Origin: Alkalimonas cellulosilytica
GTDB taxonomy: Bacteria > Pseudomonadota > Gammaproteobacteria > Enterobacterales > Alteromonadaceae
Direction: 5' to 3'
NCBI RefSeq assembly: GCF_036325985.1
Contig: NZ_JAUHLI010000002.1
Location: 124,001 to 188,000, forward strand
Length of the DNA: 64,000 nt
Numbering within the stretch: position 1 is the stretch's first letter; every line of letters starts with the position of its first letter. Below are positions 7,385 through 15,510 of the stretch, piece by piece. The notes under the pieces were generated by a model that was not told the DNA's origin, made no database searches, and saw only the letters and a list, made by a program, of their open reading frames with translations. A program made the translations under genes and the position numbers.

Positions 7385-8098
7385 TTAACTGGTTTTTTGT
7401 TTGTCGGGATCCAAATGCGGTTTGGTTTTCAGGTAAGCGGCGCGAAAGGTGCGAAAATACTGCTGCAAGGCGGTACTTGCCTCAGGCAAAGCTGCCAGGT
7501 GCAGCACTTTGATGGCCACTTCAGCGGTACACAGCTGGTGCAGGTGGGCGGCCTCACGCAGCCGGTAATCCGAGGCCTGCTCTGGCGCGATGCCAAGCAC
7601 CGGCAAGGATTGCAAGTAAGGGCTTTTCAACATTTTCTTGGCTTCACGCCAGGTGCCGTCCAGCAGCACAAACAACGGGGTCTTGCCATCCGTGTGGTTG
7701 GCGAGCTGGGTCGAAGTATAAATGCAGCGGGCTGGCTCAACGTATTCGTGCGGGAAAATAAGCACCGGGGCATAAGCCGGGTTGGCCAGCAGCGCCAGCA
7801 AATCAGGGGCTACTTCGGTGCGCTGCCATAAAAATGCATGGTTATCGGCCATCACATCGGCAATCAGCCGGCCGGTATTGCTGGGTTTGTAGGCTTCGCC
7901 CTTGTACATCAGCAGGCAAAACGCAGCCCCTTGTTGTGGCTCGGGTTTGGCAGCGCAGATGCAGTGGGCCTCGGCCAGCAAACAGGCCGGGCAGCGCTTT
8001 AGTTTGGCGCCTCGGGCCAAAAACACCCGTTTGGATGCCAGCAATTCGCGTTCGCGCAGCGCCATAACGGCATTATGTGGTGTGGCAGCAGAGGTCAA
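7385..8098 (-). CDS. tapT: DTW-domain protein, tRNA-uridine aminocarboxypropyltransferase (TapT family)
   Basis: The protein (237 residues from TTG at 8098; 226 from the ATG at 8065) has the DTW signature as DGTWREAKKM near residue 150 and a cysteine cluster CPACLLAEAHCIC near residue 37. E. coli TapT (YfiP) uses S-adenosylmethionine to add an aminocarboxypropyl group to uridine 47 of tRNA. A GGAG sits eight bases before the TTG while the ATG has no ribosome-binding site, so I favour the TTG. It follows aceK by 84 bases in the same direction. Confidence 0.85.
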   Translation of the reverse strand: MTSAATPHNAVMALRERELLASKRVFLARGAKLKRCPACLLAEAHCICAAKPEPQQGAAFCLLMYKGEAYKPSNTGRLIADVMADNHAFLWQRTEVAPDLLALLANPAYAPVLIFPHEYVEPARCIYTSTQLANHTDGKTPLFVLLDGTWREAKKMLKSPYLQSLPVLGIAPEQASDYRLREAAHLHQLCTAEVAIKVLHLAALPEASTALQQYFRTFRAAYLKTKPHLDPDKQKTS

Positions 8099-8182
8099 AG
8101 GGAAGGCTCCAGGGCAAAGAGGCGGCAGTATATACCCTCAAGATGTGAGTTTCAAAGTCGCTGGGCGCTTTGCCCGGCAAGC

Positions 8183-9937
8183 TCAGGCTGAGCTCTCGTG
8201 AAAACGGGCACTAAAGCGCATGCCATCCGGGTAGGGAAACACATCGTCAAACTGACCGGCGCGGATGCGTTGCTGCATCTGTTGCCAGTAAGCCGGGTCC
8301 ATCAGCTCGGGGTGGGACTTGAGCAGTAAATCCCGTAGCTCGGGCTGAGCCGTAACATAGGTGCTGATTTGCTCCGGAAAGACATCACCCGGTGCGACAG
8401 AGACATCGCTGTAAAGAGCGTCATCAATGCTTTCGGCTTTCGGCAGGGCGCGAAAGTTCACATCCAGCAGGTACTGCACTTCATCGTAATCGTAAAAAAT
8501 CACCCGCTTGTGGCGGGTCACGCCGAAGTTTTTCAGCAGCATGTCGCCGGGAAAAATATTGGCAGCAATGATGTCTTTTAACGCCTGGCCGTAATCTTTC
8601 ATGATGCGGGCTTTTTCATCCTTGCCTACCTGCTCCAAATACAAATTCAGTGGGATCATCCGTCGTTCGATGTACAGGTGTTTGATCACCACCAGCTCGT
8701 CTTCAATCCGCAGCGAGCCGCCGATGCTTTGCTGTAGCTCTTCCAGCAGCTCGGGGGCAAAACGGTCGATGGGCAGCGCCACATCCGAGTATTCCATGGT
8801 ATCGGCCATCCGGCCGACCCGGTCGTGCTTTTTCACCTGCAGGTAGCGGGCTTTGACGGTGGCGCGACTGATGGGTTTGCTTTCGGGGAATTCATCGCGG
8901 ATCACTTTAAACACATAAGGAAACGACGGCAGGGTGAATACCATCATCACCAGGCCGCGGATCCCGGGCGCGGCGACAAACTGATCGCTGGAGCGGGTTA
9001 AATGCTGCAGCAGCTCGCGGTAAAACTCGGTTTTGGCCTGCTTGTGCAAACCGATGCTGGCATAAAGCTCGGCCAGGGTTTTGTGCGGCATCAGTTCACG
9101 CAGAAACTGGATCAAGGCCGAAGGCACCGGGCTTTGCACCATAAAATAAGCGCGGGAAAAACCAAACACCACCGACAGCTGCTCGGGCTCAGTGATCAGG
9201 GTATCCAGGTAAAGCCCCTCGCTGGGGGCGGTGGAGCAGGCCTGCTGATGCAACACCGGGATCACAAAGGGCTGCTGGCCCTCTGGCGTCACCACCCGGC
9301 CAATGATGTAAGCAGCTTTGTTGCGGTAAAAAGCGCTTTTTAAAATATCAAAGCGGATCAGGTGCAGCGGGTACTTGCCATGGCTGGACTGGTCCAGAAA
9401 GCTGCGCACCAGATAGCGGATATCGCGCTCCAAATCGATGAAAGCGGGACCGAAGCGAAAATCGGCAATGATGTGGCGCAGGGTTTGTTTCAGGCTGTTT
9501 TGGATCGGAAAGTAGCTGTCGTACACCGAAGCGACCGGAGCCGGCAGTTGCTGGCGATTGAGGGTGCTTTGCACAAAAATATTCTGGTTATGAAAGTACT
9601 TGCGCTCAAAAAGCCTACAAAACAGCGAGTTGTAAAAGGTTTCGGCCAGCTCCGCCTGCGGGTGCATCTGCAAAAAGTCACTGTACTGCTGTTTTACATC
9701 CTGCCAGAAACCAGCCGATCCACCCGGATCCGGCAACTGCTGTTTGAGTTGCTGCAGGGTTTCATTAACCCGTTGATCATAAAACGAAATGCGCTCTGAG
9801 CTGAGCTGCAAAAAGCCCGGCCAATCGGCCTGGTTAAAATAGCGGCTGGCGGCCGCTGTGCAGTCTTCAAACAGCGAAAAATGGCGTTTAAAGCCTTTTA
9901 AAATCAATTCAGCGATGGTTTTGGCGGTGAGCTGCAT
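8183..9937 (-). CDS. aceK: Isocitrate dehydrogenase kinase/phosphatase
   Basis: The 584-residue protein matches AceK over its full usual length (about 575-600). AceK phosphorylates and dephosphorylates isocitrate dehydrogenase on one shared active site and so controls the split between the TCA cycle and the glyoxylate shunt. Recognisable parts are the N-terminal regulatory half and the eukaryotic-like kinase half with FKVIRDEFPESKP (lysine and nucleotide region) and the acidic FYDYDEVQYL segment. The usual partners aceB and aceA are not next to it; instead it lies 21 bases behind a LysR gene in the same direction, so it may be co-transcribed with that regulator. Confidence 0.95.
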   Translation of the reverse strand: MQLTAKTIAELILKGFKRHFSLFEDCTAAASRYFNQADWPGFLQLSSERISFYDQRVNETLQQLKQQLPDPGGSAGFWQDVKQQYSDFLQMHPQAELAETFYNSLFCRLFERKYFHNQNIFVQSTLNRQQLPAPVASVYDSYFPIQNSLKQTLRHIIADFRFGPAFIDLERDIRYLVRSFLDQSSHGKYPLHLIRFDILKSAFYRNKAAYIIGRVVTPEGQQPFVIPVLHQQACSTAPSEGLYLDTLITEPEQLSVVFGFSRAYFMVQSPVPSALIQFLRELMPHKTLAELYASIGLHKQAKTEFYRELLQHLTRSSDQFVAAPGIRGLVMMVFTLPSFPYVFKVIRDEFPESKPISRATVKARYLQVKKHDRVGRMADTMEYSDVALPIDRFAPELLEELQQSIGGSLRIEDELVVIKHLYIERRMIPLNLYLEQVGKDEKARIMKDYGQALKDIIAANIFPGDMLLKNFGVTRHKRVIFYDYDEVQYLLDVNFRALPKAESIDDALYSDVSVAPGDVFPEQISTYVTAQPELRDLLLKSHPELMDPAYWQQMQQRIRAGQFDDVFPYPDGMRFSARFHESSA

Positions 9938-9958
9938 AGCACGTCGAATGGCAGAACA

Positions 9959-10870
9959 TCAGCTCTCCATCATCGCATGAAACAACTCAAATGCAAGTTG
10001 AACCTTGGTTTGTTCTTTTGGGTTGTGTTTGCGCACCAGTGATTGGCGAAAGGCATACTGATAATGCTCTGGCTGGATAAATCGCAATCTTGGGCCTTGG
10101 GCTGTCTGCAGATAAGGCTTTGCCAGCTCTTCTGGCAGATAGCCCAGGTAGCGGCCTGACAGCAGCAAAGCCAGCCGGGTATCAAACTGATAGGCTTTGG
10201 CCTTGGGGGTGAGCTTTTGCAGCTGCGCCCGGCCGGCCGGATCAATATCGACCCCGGGGTAAATCGCCGGGTAGCTGGCCAGCAGGGTGTCGTCAACCTC
10301 GGCATCTGGAAGCTCGAACAGTGGGTGCCCTTCGGCGCAGCACAAATAAATAGGGGTGCTGAATAAGGGTTGATAGCTCAAGCCATCGATTTGCCGGTAG
10401 CCGGGCATCAGGCCAAGGTGGGCCTCATCACGCAGCAAGGCCAGCTCAATATGTTGCAAAGGGGCAGTATCCAGGCACAGCTCCAGTTCAGGTGCCACCT
10501 CAGCCAGTCGATCGATCACTCTGGCCAGCCAGCTTAGCCTGGATGGCGGCAGTTGATCCGAGCTGAGCACCACCAGCTCACCGCTTAGCTGATTGTCGAG
10601 AGAAGCCACCAGCCGGGAAAAGTGCTGCTGAGCTTCGCTTAGTTGCAGGATGCCATTGTAAATCTGCTGGCCTTCCCGGGTTAGCGCAAAGCCCTGACGG
10701 CCGCGATGACAGAGCCGCAGTTTGAGTCGCTGCTCCAGATTGGCAATGTGAATGCTGATGGTGGAGCGGGTGATGTTCAGGCTGGTTTCGGCCGCGGTGA
10801 AGCCGCCACACTCCACCACGGTGCGAAATACCTGCAGCAGTTTTACATCGTACTGGGTCAGATTATGCAT
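9959..10870 (-). CDS. LysR-family regulator, divergent from gabDT
   Basis: This 303-residue LysR regulator has the DNA-binding domain at residues about 6-65 (FTAAETSLNITRSTISIHIANLEQRL) and an effector-binding domain after it. It is divergent from gabD with 137 bases between the starts, the classic layout for a LysR protein controlling its neighbour, so it is the likely regulator of GABA catabolism here. The shared region carries a dyad CAAACT-N10-AGTTTG. Its 3' end is followed 21 bases later by aceK. The inducer is not visible from the sequence. Confidence 0.9.
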   Translation of the reverse strand: MHNLTQYDVKLLQVFRTVVECGGFTAAETSLNITRSTISIHIANLEQRLKLRLCHRGRQGFALTREGQQIYNGILQLSEAQQHFSRLVASLDNQLSGELVVLSSDQLPPSRLSWLARVIDRLAEVAPELELCLDTAPLQHIELALLRDEAHLGLMPGYRQIDGLSYQPLFSTPIYLCCAEGHPLFELPDAEVDDTLLASYPAIYPGVDIDPAGRAQLQKLTPKAKAYQFDTRLALLLSGRYLGYLPEELAKPYLQTAQGPRLRFIQPEHYQYAFRQSLVRKHNPKEQTKVQLAFELFHAMMES

Positions 10871-10898
10871 GGGCCTGGCTCTATAGTTTTATAGATAT

Positions 10899-10920
10899 CA
10901 AACTAAACGTTTAAAGTTTG
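10899..10920. promoter_or_regulatory. Candidate LysR operator between lysR and gabD
   Basis: CAAACT and AGTTTG form an interrupted dyad with a 10-base spacer that is itself close to palindromic (AAACGTTT). It sits 29 bases upstream of the lysR start and 88 upstream of gabD, a suitable place for dual control. Confidence 0.5.
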
Positions 10921-11007
10921 GTATTTAACCTTAGTTTTTTCTGAGGTTCAATAGAGCACAAGGCATAAACTGCAACCAAGCCACCGACAGCATCCACGGA
11001 GAGTCGT

Positions 11008-12492
11008 ATGAGCACTTTCACCGAGAACACTTTGAATATGAGCACTTTGACGCAAAGCAACTTAGTAAAAAATGACAACTACTGGCAGGGACGTTGGCAA
11101 AGCGCCGCCCAGCGTTTTGCTGTCACCAACCCCGCTACCGGCGAGCTGCTGGCCGAGGTGGCTGATGCCACGCCGGCACAGGCACAGCAGGCAGTCAGTG
11201 CCGCAGCTGAGGCATTTGGCAGCTGGTCGGCACTACCAGCTGCCGAGCGCTCGGCTTTATTGTTGCGTTGGCAGCAACTGCTGCTGGCACATCAGGACGA
11301 GTTGGCCTTGTTGCTGACGCTGGAGCAAGGCAAGCCATTGGCGGAAGCCAAAGGTGAGATTGCTTATGGGGCCTCCTACCTGCAATGGTTTGCTGAAGAA
11401 GCCAAGCGGGTGTATGGCGATACCATACCGGCCCCGGCGGCGGATAAGCGCATTCTGGTAATCAAGCAGCCGGTGGGGGTGGTGACCGCCATTACGCCGT
11501 GGAATTTCCCCAATGCAATGATTGCCCGCAAAGCGGCAGCTGCACTGGCGGCCGGTTGTACCTTTGTGGTGAAACCGGCGCAGCAAACACCGTTATCGGC
11601 GCTGGCGCTGGCTGAGCTGGCAGCGCAGGCAGGGATCCCTGCCGGTGTTTTTAATGTGCTGGCCAGCACGGATGCCAAAGGCATTGGCGCCGTGCTGACC
11701 AAAGATCCTCTGGTAGCAAAATGCAGCTTTACCGGCTCGACACAAGTGGGCAAAACCTTACTGGCGCAATGTGCTGAAGGTGTGAAACGGGTGTCGATGG
11801 AGCTGGGTGGCAATGCGCCTTTTATCGTGTTTGAGGATGCCGATCTGGATGCAGCGGTACAGGGCTTGATGGCGTCGAAGTTTCGTAATGCCGGCCAGAC
11901 CTGCGTTTGTACCAACCGGGTCTATGTGCAGGCATCGGTGCTGCCTCAGTTTAGCCAGAAACTGCAGCAGGCAGTGGCGGCTTTACGCATTGGCAATGGT
12001 ACCGCGCCTGGCATCGATCTTGGCCCGCTGATTGATGAAGCCGCCTGCCAGAAAGTACATAGCCTGGTGCAGGACGCCATGACCGCCGGAGCAGAGCTTA
12101 TCTGTGGTGGTCAGCGCCAGCACAGCTCAGGACTGTTCTATCTGCCGACCATTTTAACCGGCGTGAACGCAGCGATGGCGGTGGTACAGCAAGAGATTTT
12201 TGGCCCGGTAGTGGCCTTGCAGTCGTTCGACAGCGAGGCTGAGGTGCTGGCTAAGGCCAATGCCACCGAGCATGGCCTGGCGGCCTACTTTTACAGTCGC
12301 GATATCGGCCGTATTTTCCGGGTGTCGGAGGGCCTGAGTTACGGCATGGTCGGAGTCAACGAAGGCATTATTTCAAATGCTGCGGCGCCTTTTGGTGGCG
12401 TCAAACAATCCGGTTATGGCCGCGAAGGCTCGAAGTATGGGCTGGAAGATTACCTCACCATTAAATACATCTGCTTAGGTGGCCTGGCCTGA
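11008..12492 (+). CDS. gabD: Succinate-semialdehyde dehydrogenase
   Basis: This 494-residue aldehyde dehydrogenase oxidises succinate semialdehyde to succinate. It shows the cofactor region TPWNFPNAM, the catalytic glutamate in MELGGNAPF and the catalytic cysteine in NAGQTCVC, a form typical of GabD. The gene is followed 30 bases later by gabT, forming the GABA-shunt pair. ACGGAGAG precedes the ATG at 11008; a second ATG ten codons later starts a nearly repeated peptide (MSTFTENTLN then MSTLTQSN), possibly a small duplication of the translation start. NADP versus NAD preference cannot be read with certainty. Confidence 0.94.
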   Translation: MSTFTENTLNMSTLTQSNLVKNDNYWQGRWQSAAQRFAVTNPATGELLAEVADATPAQAQQAVSAAAEAFGSWSALPAAERSALLLRWQQLLLAHQDELALLLTLEQGKPLAEAKGEIAYGASYLQWFAEEAKRVYGDTIPAPAADKRILVIKQPVGVVTAITPWNFPNAMIARKAAAALAAGCTFVVKPAQQTPLSALALAELAAQAGIPAGVFNVLASTDAKGIGAVLTKDPLVAKCSFTGSTQVGKTLLAQCAEGVKRVSMELGGNAPFIVFEDADLDAAVQGLMASKFRNAGQTCVCTNRVYVQASVLPQFSQKLQQAVAALRIGNGTAPGIDLGPLIDEAACQKVHSLVQDAMTAGAELICGGQRQHSSGLFYLPTILTGVNAAMAVVQQEIFGPVVALQSFDSEAEVLAKANATEHGLAAYFYSRDIGRIFRVSEGLSYGMVGVNEGIISNAAAPFGGVKQSGYGREGSKYGLEDYLTIKYICLGGLA

Positions 12493-12522
12493 GCCAGCCT
12501 ATTCACTACGAAGGAAAAAACC

Positions 12523-13809
12523 ATGAACAACCAACAGCTGCAACAACGAAAACAAGCGGTGATAGCGCGCGGCCAGGGCAATTTGTACCCGGTTTATGTC
12601 GAGCGGGCCCGCAATGCCGAAGTCTGGGATGTCGAAGGCAAACGCTACATTGACTTTGGCACTGGCATTGCGGTCTGCAATACCGGCCATTCGCATCCGA
12701 AAGTGGTGGAGGCTGTGGTTGGGCAGGTTGGCCGTTTTAGCCACAGCTGTGTGATGATCAACCCATACCCGCAAGCGGTGGAACTGGCGGAACGGCTCAC
12801 CCGGCTGGCACCAGGCCCCTCAGCGAAAAAAGCCATTTTTGTCACCACAGGCGCAGAAGCGGTGGAAAACTGCGTGAAAATCGCCCGGGCGCATACCCGG
12901 CGTCGCGGTGTGATTGCATTTACCGGTGGTTTTCATGGCCGCACCAATATGACGATGGCGCTGACTGGCAAAGTGACCCCCTACAAAAACCTGTTTGGTC
13001 CTTTTCCGGCTGATATTTTTCATGCGCCTTTTCCAATCCCTTACCACGGCATCTCAGTTGAACAGGCGTTAAAAGCCTTGCAGACGCTGTTTAAAACTGA
13101 TATTGCGCCAGAGGATGTTGCGGCCATTATTATTGAACCGGTGCAGGGCGAAGGCGGCTTTTACCCGGCCCCGAAAGCATTTATGCAGGCCTTGCGGCAG
13201 TTGTGCGATCAGCATGGCATGGTGCTGATTGCCGATGAAATTCAAACCGGCTTTGGTCGCACCGGAAAATTTTTTGCCACCGAGTACAGTGGCATCGAGC
13301 CGGATCTGATGACCATGGCCAAAGGCATTGCCGGTGGTTTTCCGATAGCGGCGGTGGTGGGGAAAAGTGCGATCATGGATGCGCCACTGCCTGGAGGCCT
13401 GGGCGGTACTTATGGCGGCTCGCCGGTAGGTTGCGCGGCTGCCCTGGCGGTGTTGGATGTGCTGGAGCAGGAAAATCTGGTGGAGCGCAGTCGCGCCATC
13501 GGTGCGGCGTTTGCCGAAAGTCTGCAAAGCCTGCAACGACAGTTCCCGGCTTTGATTGGTGATATTCGCCAGCAAGGTGCGATGATCGCGATGGAGCTGG
13601 TAAAAGACGGCGATGCCAATCAGCCCAACCCGGAGCTGACGCAACGCATTATCCAGGCGGCAGAACAACACGGCTTGATCCTGCTGGCCTGCGGTTTTTA
13701 CGGCAATGTGATCCGGTTTTTACCCCCGCTGACCATCGAGTTTGAGGTGCTGCACGAAGGCTTGGAAAAGCTGGAGGTATTGCTGCACTCCTTGCTCAGC
13801 CAGCGCTAA
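12523..13809 (+). CDS. gabT: 4-aminobutyrate aminotransferase
   Basis: The 428-residue class III aminotransferase moves the amino group of 4-aminobutyrate to 2-oxoglutarate, giving succinate semialdehyde for GabD. The pyridoxal-phosphate lysine is in MAKGIAGGFPI, and the preceding IADEIQTGFGRTGKFFA segment is the family signature. Length and sequence match GabT/PuuE. GAAGGAAA stands before the ATG. The guanidinobutyrase at 44.5 kb would supply its substrate. It converges with the TPR-sulfotransferase, 21 bases between the stops. Confidence 0.94.
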   Translation: MNNQQLQQRKQAVIARGQGNLYPVYVERARNAEVWDVEGKRYIDFGTGIAVCNTGHSHPKVVEAVVGQVGRFSHSCVMINPYPQAVELAERLTRLAPGPSAKKAIFVTTGAEAVENCVKIARAHTRRRGVIAFTGGFHGRTNMTMALTGKVTPYKNLFGPFPADIFHAPFPIPYHGISVEQALKALQTLFKTDIAPEDVAAIIIEPVQGEGGFYPAPKAFMQALRQLCDQHGMVLIADEIQTGFGRTGKFFATEYSGIEPDLMTMAKGIAGGFPIAAVVGKSAIMDAPLPGGLGGTYGGSPVGCAAALAVLDVLEQENLVERSRAIGAAFAESLQSLQRQFPALIGDIRQQGAMIAMELVKDGDANQPNPELTQRIIQAAEQHGLILLACGFYGNVIRFLPPLTIEFEVLHEGLEKLEVLLHSLLSQR

Positions 13810-13830
13810 TGCCGTCTGGCAAGGCTGTGG

Positions 13831-15429
13831 TCAGTCTGTTGTTGAGTCTGGCTGCAGCCAGGGCCTCAAGGCGGCCAGTTCGTTGCTAAAATGCTGCCAA
13901 CGCTTGAGCGACGACTGATACAGCGGCTGCCGTATCTGGCTGGCGCTGCCGGTGGCACTGGCTTGCTGATTGAGTTGATGAAAATTCAGATACTCATCCT
14001 GCCAGGGCAGATCGCAAAAGGCGAACAGTGTCGGTACCACTTTTTCTGGCTGGCGAACCAGCTGTTCGTACTGCACCTGATGAATGCGACCTGGTAGCAG
14101 CTGCTGCCAGTGCTGCATTAACTGCTGATACCCCTGCATGTAGCGGCCCAGCTCGGTCAGATCGTAGGAGAAGGGGTAGGCATTGGCAAACAGATGCTTG
14201 TAAATGGCGTAGGCATGATCCATCGGATCACGCTGGATATGAATGATTTTGGCCTTGGGCAAAGCCAGTGCAATCAAGCCCAGGTACAAAAAATTCAGCG
14301 GCAGTTTATCGACAAAATAAGGTGTTTGCCCGGTCAGCGGCCGGGTGCTGTCGAGATAGGCCTGTCCCAGTTGTTGCCAGTTCAGCCTAGCGCTTTGTTG
14401 TACCAGGGTTACTTTATCCATCGCAGCCTGGCCTGGGCTCCGCTTACGAATGGCCTGCTGCAAACACTGGGCGAAGTTATTCAGCTCGCCGGCCAGTTGC
14501 ACCTGAGGCGAGCAGCCTAAAAAACGCTCCAGTAAGGTAGAACCTGCTCTAGGCAGGCCCAGAATAAAAACGGGCTCGGCAGAGTTGCAGCCGCCGTCAG
14601 CCTGGCTGATGAGCGATTCATCAAAGGTGTCGGCAATGGCGCGCATCACTGCCAAATCCTGTTTAACATCGTACTGCAGGTGCTGACGCCGGATGCTGGC
14701 CCCTTGTTGCAGCGCCTGAAACGACTCCGGGTACTGCTGCAGGTCTTCCAGGGTTTTGGCCAGTGCATAATACAGCTGCACCTGGTCTTTGGGGCTCAGA
14801 TCCGGCCTAGCCAGTTGCTCAGCAAGAGCGATGGCATGGTTGCTGTCCGGAGTTTGTTTGCGCAGCCCGCTCAGAAAATGCCAGGCTTCGGCATCCCCAG
14901 GGGCCAGCTGCAAGGCTGTCAGGACATGTTGCTCGGCCTGCGCCAGCTCTCCACAAATTCGCAGCATGGTCGCGTAATTAAAGTGCAGGGTGGCGTTGTC
15001 TGGTTGCAATTGCAAAGCGCGCTGATACAGCCTGGCAGCGGTGTCGTACTGCTGCAGCTGACTAAGCTGCAGCGCCAGCCGGCTGAGGGTCAGGGCGTCA
15101 TCGGGCGCTGAGCTCACCAGCTTGGTTGCCAGCGCCTGAGCCGCTGCACTTTGCTGGCAGAGCAAAAAACATTCCAGCAAGCGCAACCGGACGGAGAAAT
15201 TCTCCGGTGCCAGCGTCTCGGCGCGTTGGGCAAACTCCAGTGCTTTGAGGGCTTGCTGGCTTTGTTCGGCAAAATGACTGGCCGCCAGCCAGCTCAGACT
15301 ATGCTGTGGAAAGGCCTGTACCACGTTTTGCACCAAGGCCTTGGCTTGGGGTAAATCCTGCCGTTGCAGCGCCTGCCAGAAGGGCGCAAGCGCTTGGTGG
15401 ATATCGGGTGTGGTCGCGGATAATGACAT
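13831..15429 (-). CDS. TPR-repeat sulfotransferase-family protein
   Basis: This 532-residue protein has about six TPR-like helical repeats in the first 270 residues, then a sulfotransferase domain. The PAPS-binding loop is GLPRAGSTLLE near residue 290, and the 3'-phosphate contact region is IHIQRDPMDHAYAIYKH near residue 400. The family is often coded next to TonB-dependent receptors in Alteromonadales and Caulobacterales, and here it follows the receptor gene in the same direction. The acceptor that is sulfated is unknown. A hairpin and a tandem 12-base repeat lie between the two genes and may reduce read-through. Confidence 0.85.
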   Translation of the reverse strand: MSLSATTPDIHQALAPFWQALQRQDLPQAKALVQNVVQAFPQHSLSWLAASHFAEQSQQALKALEFAQRAETLAPENFSVRLRLLECFLLCQQSAAAQALATKLVSSAPDDALTLSRLALQLSQLQQYDTAARLYQRALQLQPDNATLHFNYATMLRICGELAQAEQHVLTALQLAPGDAEAWHFLSGLRKQTPDSNHAIALAEQLARPDLSPKDQVQLYYALAKTLEDLQQYPESFQALQQGASIRRQHLQYDVKQDLAVMRAIADTFDESLISQADGGCNSAEPVFILGLPRAGSTLLERFLGCSPQVQLAGELNNFAQCLQQAIRKRSPGQAAMDKVTLVQQSARLNWQQLGQAYLDSTRPLTGQTPYFVDKLPLNFLYLGLIALALPKAKIIHIQRDPMDHAYAIYKHLFANAYPFSYDLTELGRYMQGYQQLMQHWQQLLPGRIHQVQYEQLVRQPEKVVPTLFAFCDLPWQDEYLNFHQLNQQASATGSASQIRQPLYQSSLKRWQHFSNELAALRPWLQPDSTTD

Positions 15430-15440
15430 CGGGTATTCAA

Positions 15441-15464
15441 ATCCAGGCTCTGATCCAGGCTCTG
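15441..15464. repeat. Tandem 12-bp duplication
   Basis: ATCCAGGCTCTG occurs twice head to tail at 15441-15452 and 15453-15464, just upstream of the sulfotransferase ATG (15429) on the minus strand. It lies in its 5' leader and may be a replication-slippage product. Confidence 0.8.
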
Positions 15465-15476
15465 ACGCTATCTAAA

Positions 15477-15503
15477 CAGGGTTGCATCCGGGATGCAACC
15501 CTG
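15477..15503 (-). terminator. Hairpin between the TonB receptor and sulfotransferase genes
   Basis: A perfect 13-bp inverted repeat (CAGGGTTGCATCC and its complement) surrounds a single base. Eight bases past the receptor stop on the minus strand, it is followed by TTTAGAT. It is strong as a stem but weak as a terminator, so partial read-through to the sulfotransferase is likely. Confidence 0.6.
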
Positions 15504-15510
15504 CAGCAGG

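Noticed and set aside
8183..10870. Idea that the LysR gene before aceK controls the glyoxylate shunt
   Set aside because: aceB and aceA are absent nearby and the divergent gabDT genes are the more usual LysR target, so I assign the regulator to gabDT.
11257..11915. Minus-strand frames inside gabD
   Set aside because: Shadows of a high-GC dehydrogenase gene with all catalytic motifs on the plus strand.
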